From Thiohalobacter thiocyanaticus (lineage in GTDB: Bacteria > Pseudomonadota > Gammaproteobacteria > Thiohalobacterales > Thiohalobacteraceae), in contig NZ_AP018052.1 in the NCBI RefSeq assembly GCF_002356355.1, forward strand, positions 2,480,001-2,544,000: a stretch of DNA of 64,000 nucleotides, given 5' to 3'. Below the pieces are notes generated by a model. That model had not been told where the DNA came from and searched no databases. It was given only the letters and a program-made list of their open reading frames with translations. Positions 62,945 through 64,000 of this stretch are shown here, piece by piece. Position 1 is the stretch's first letter, and every line of letters begins with the position of its first letter. The translations under genes were made by a program, and so were the position numbers.

Positions 62945-63724
62945 TCAGTCACTATGCAGTACAAAGCGGCGGTGGAAACGCGCGGCCACCTCCCACAGTT
63001 CCCCGGTGAGGTAAGCCTTCACCTGCTCGCGCACCGTCACCGGCACCGGACCATAAAAGGCCTCGGCGATGCCGCCGGCGATACAGGCCTGGGTGTCGCT
63101 GTCACCACCCAGCGAGACGGCATTGCGCACGGCCGATTCCCAGTCCGCGGATTCCAGAAAGCAGATGATCGCCTCCGGCACCGAGCCCTGACAGGAAACA
63201 TCGAAGCGATAGATCGGGCGGATCTGTGCCAGGCGGCGGCGAAGATCGTAGCCGGATCTGCGCTCGATCTCGTCGCGGACAGCCGTCTTGTCCATGCCCC
63301 GGCGCGCCAGGAACACGGCCAGCGCCACGGCCTGTGCGCCCCTGATGCCCTCGGGGTGGTCGTGGGTGCAGCGGGCCGAACGTGCGGCCTCGGCCAGCAC
63401 CGTCTCGATTCTGTCACAGGCGTAACCCACCGGGCTCACCCGCATGGCCGAGCCGTTGCCGAAGCTGTGATAGGGGCTGGGATCGGGCGAGAACAGCCAC
63501 TGGTGGAAGTTGCCGCCATAGCCGGCGTCAGGGTAACGCCGGCCATAGTGGCGCAGCGCCTGCGCGTACAGACGATTGTCGAGGATAGCCGCAGCCACGG
63601 CCACGCTCATCACGCTGTCGTCGGTAAAGCGGCTGCCCGGCCCGAACAGGGGAAACTCCGTGGTCTTGATCGGCGCGGCCTCGTAGACCGAACCGATGAT
63701 GTCTCCGGCAATGGCGCCGATCAT
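62945..63724 (-). CDS. ADP-ribosylglycohydrolase family protein
   Basis: From the ATG at 63724 (AGGAGG upstream) this is a 259-residue protein. Di-metal/ADP-ribose site segments are present: MIGAIAGDIIGSVYE at the N-terminus, SRFTDDSVMSVAVAAAIL near residue 35 (the DDS motif), and VSLGGDSDTQACIAGGIAEA near residue 205. The family removes ADP-ribose from proteins or small molecules, and the target here is unknown. It is divergent from the protein beginning at 63864. Confidence 0.9.
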   Translation of the reverse strand: MIGAIAGDIIGSVYEAAPIKTTEFPLFGPGSRFTDDSVMSVAVAAAILDNRLYAQALRHYGRRYPDAGYGGNFHQWLFSPDPSPYHSFGNGSAMRVSPVGYACDRIETVLAEAARSARCTHDHPEGIRGAQAVALAVFLARRGMDKTAVRDEIERRSGYDLRRRLAQIRPIYRFDVSCQGSVPEAIICFLESADWESAVRNAVSLGGDSDTQACIAGGIAEAFYGPVPVTVREQVKAYLTGELWEVAARFHRRFVLHSD

Positions 63725-63863
63725 GCTGCCTGCCACCTCCTGTCGGTCCGGCCGGCCGGACAACGCCCCCGTCCTTGCCCTGGATCATGGATTCCCGCGT
63801 CCATAAGCATTAAATTATATGCAAATCTCTGTACATCAATCCCGATCCAGAAGGAGAGTCAAC

Positions 63864-64000
63864 ATGGTCGTTTTCCAGCCCCTTGCCGGCATCCGGCGCA
63901 GACCGCTCGTTGCCGCTGCCGCCCTCGCCGCCCTGCTCGGCACCGGCAGCGCCGCCGCCTACGACTGGAAACCCCTGCCGGAAGAACCGCCCTCCCCGAG
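63864..64000 (+). CDS. N-terminal part of an exported protein (partial; possibly a di-haem cytochrome c peroxidase type)
   Basis: The start ATG at 63864 follows AAGGAGAGTCAAC. Residues 10-33 are a signal peptide (RRRPLVAAAALAALLGTGS...). The mature start AYDWKPLPEEPPSP resembles the N-terminus of exported di-haem peroxidases of the MauG/CcpA type, but the window ends before any haem motif, so the family is tentative. Confidence 0.55.
   Translation, partial: MVVFQPLAGIRRRPLVAAAALAALLGTGSAAAYDWKPLPEEPPSP

Overview
The window is a GC-rich chromosomal segment of a gammaproteobacterium, most likely a halotolerant or haloalkaliphilic chemolithoautotroph of the Chromatiales/Ectothiorhodospiraceae type. 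That placement is an inference. It rests on de novo glycine-betaine synthesis from glycine (GSMT, SDMT and MetK), a DabB/DabA inorganic-carbon uptake pair, several c-type cytochrome proteins, and orthologues of gammaproteobacterial housekeeping genes (IscR, RsgA, RecR, DnaX, Orn, MltF). No rRNA, tRNA, CRISPR array, prophage or transposase gene was seen. The one RNA gene is the 4.5S SRP RNA, upstream of dnaX.

Layout. 1-4.4 kb: a periplasmic isoquinoline-1-oxidoreductase-type molybdoenzyme (IorA/IorB) with its XdhC and MocA cofactor genes. 4.7-8.5 kb: a Tat-exported aldo/keto reductase, MltF, a glutaredoxin-like protein, a thiamine-binding protein and a HIT protein. 8.6-15.2 kb: glycogen phosphorylase, hemerythrin, dienelactone hydrolase, a haem-c/porin-like protein with a small partner, and a triple-BON protein. 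15.3-19.9 kb: a Na+/solute symporter (small and large subunits), a cNMP/CBS/nucleotidyltransferase protein broken by a one-base frameshift, and a DnaQ-like exonuclease. 20-26.4 kb: three consecutive signalling genes (HDOD-GAF, GAF-GGDEF-EAL, MASE1-GAF-GGDEF-EAL). 26.5-29.9 kb: monooxygenase-fold protein, Fe-alcohol dehydrogenase, methyltransferase, iscR, DUF1249. 30-36.6 kb: phosphoglucomutase, PEP-synthase regulator, glutamate dehydrogenase, PEP synthase. 36.9-45.3 kb: orn, an M48 protease, a small cytochrome c, phhB, rsgA, hinT, then recR-ybaB-dnaX-SRP RNA and a lipoprotein. 45.3-48.8 kb: the betaine operon behind a long structured leader. 49-53.7 kb: PhoX, pirin, and azoreductase divergent from its LysR neighbour. 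54.1-57.8 kb: an uncharacterised six-hairpin glycosidase with a GT4 glycosyltransferase. 58.4-62.6 kb: dabBA. 62.9 kb to the end: an ADP-ribosylglycohydrolase and the start of an exported protein.

The genes form recognisable circuits. Glycogen phosphorylase, phosphoglucomutase and PEP synthase with its regulator control carbon storage and gluconeogenesis. GSMT, SDMT and MetK couple SAM supply to osmolyte synthesis. DabAB supplies bicarbonate for autotrophy. The symporter, nucleotidyltransferase and exonuclease look like an uncharacterised control module for organic-acid uptake.

The most distinctive non-coding feature is a dense set of short palindromic repeat families (at least six) in the intergenic spaces. 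Some are nested inside one another and some supply the stop codons of adjacent genes. The best candidates for undescribed biology are the symporter-linked nucleotidyltransferase module, the glycosidase/GT4 pair, the structured gsmT leader, the haem-c/porin protein and the nested repeats.
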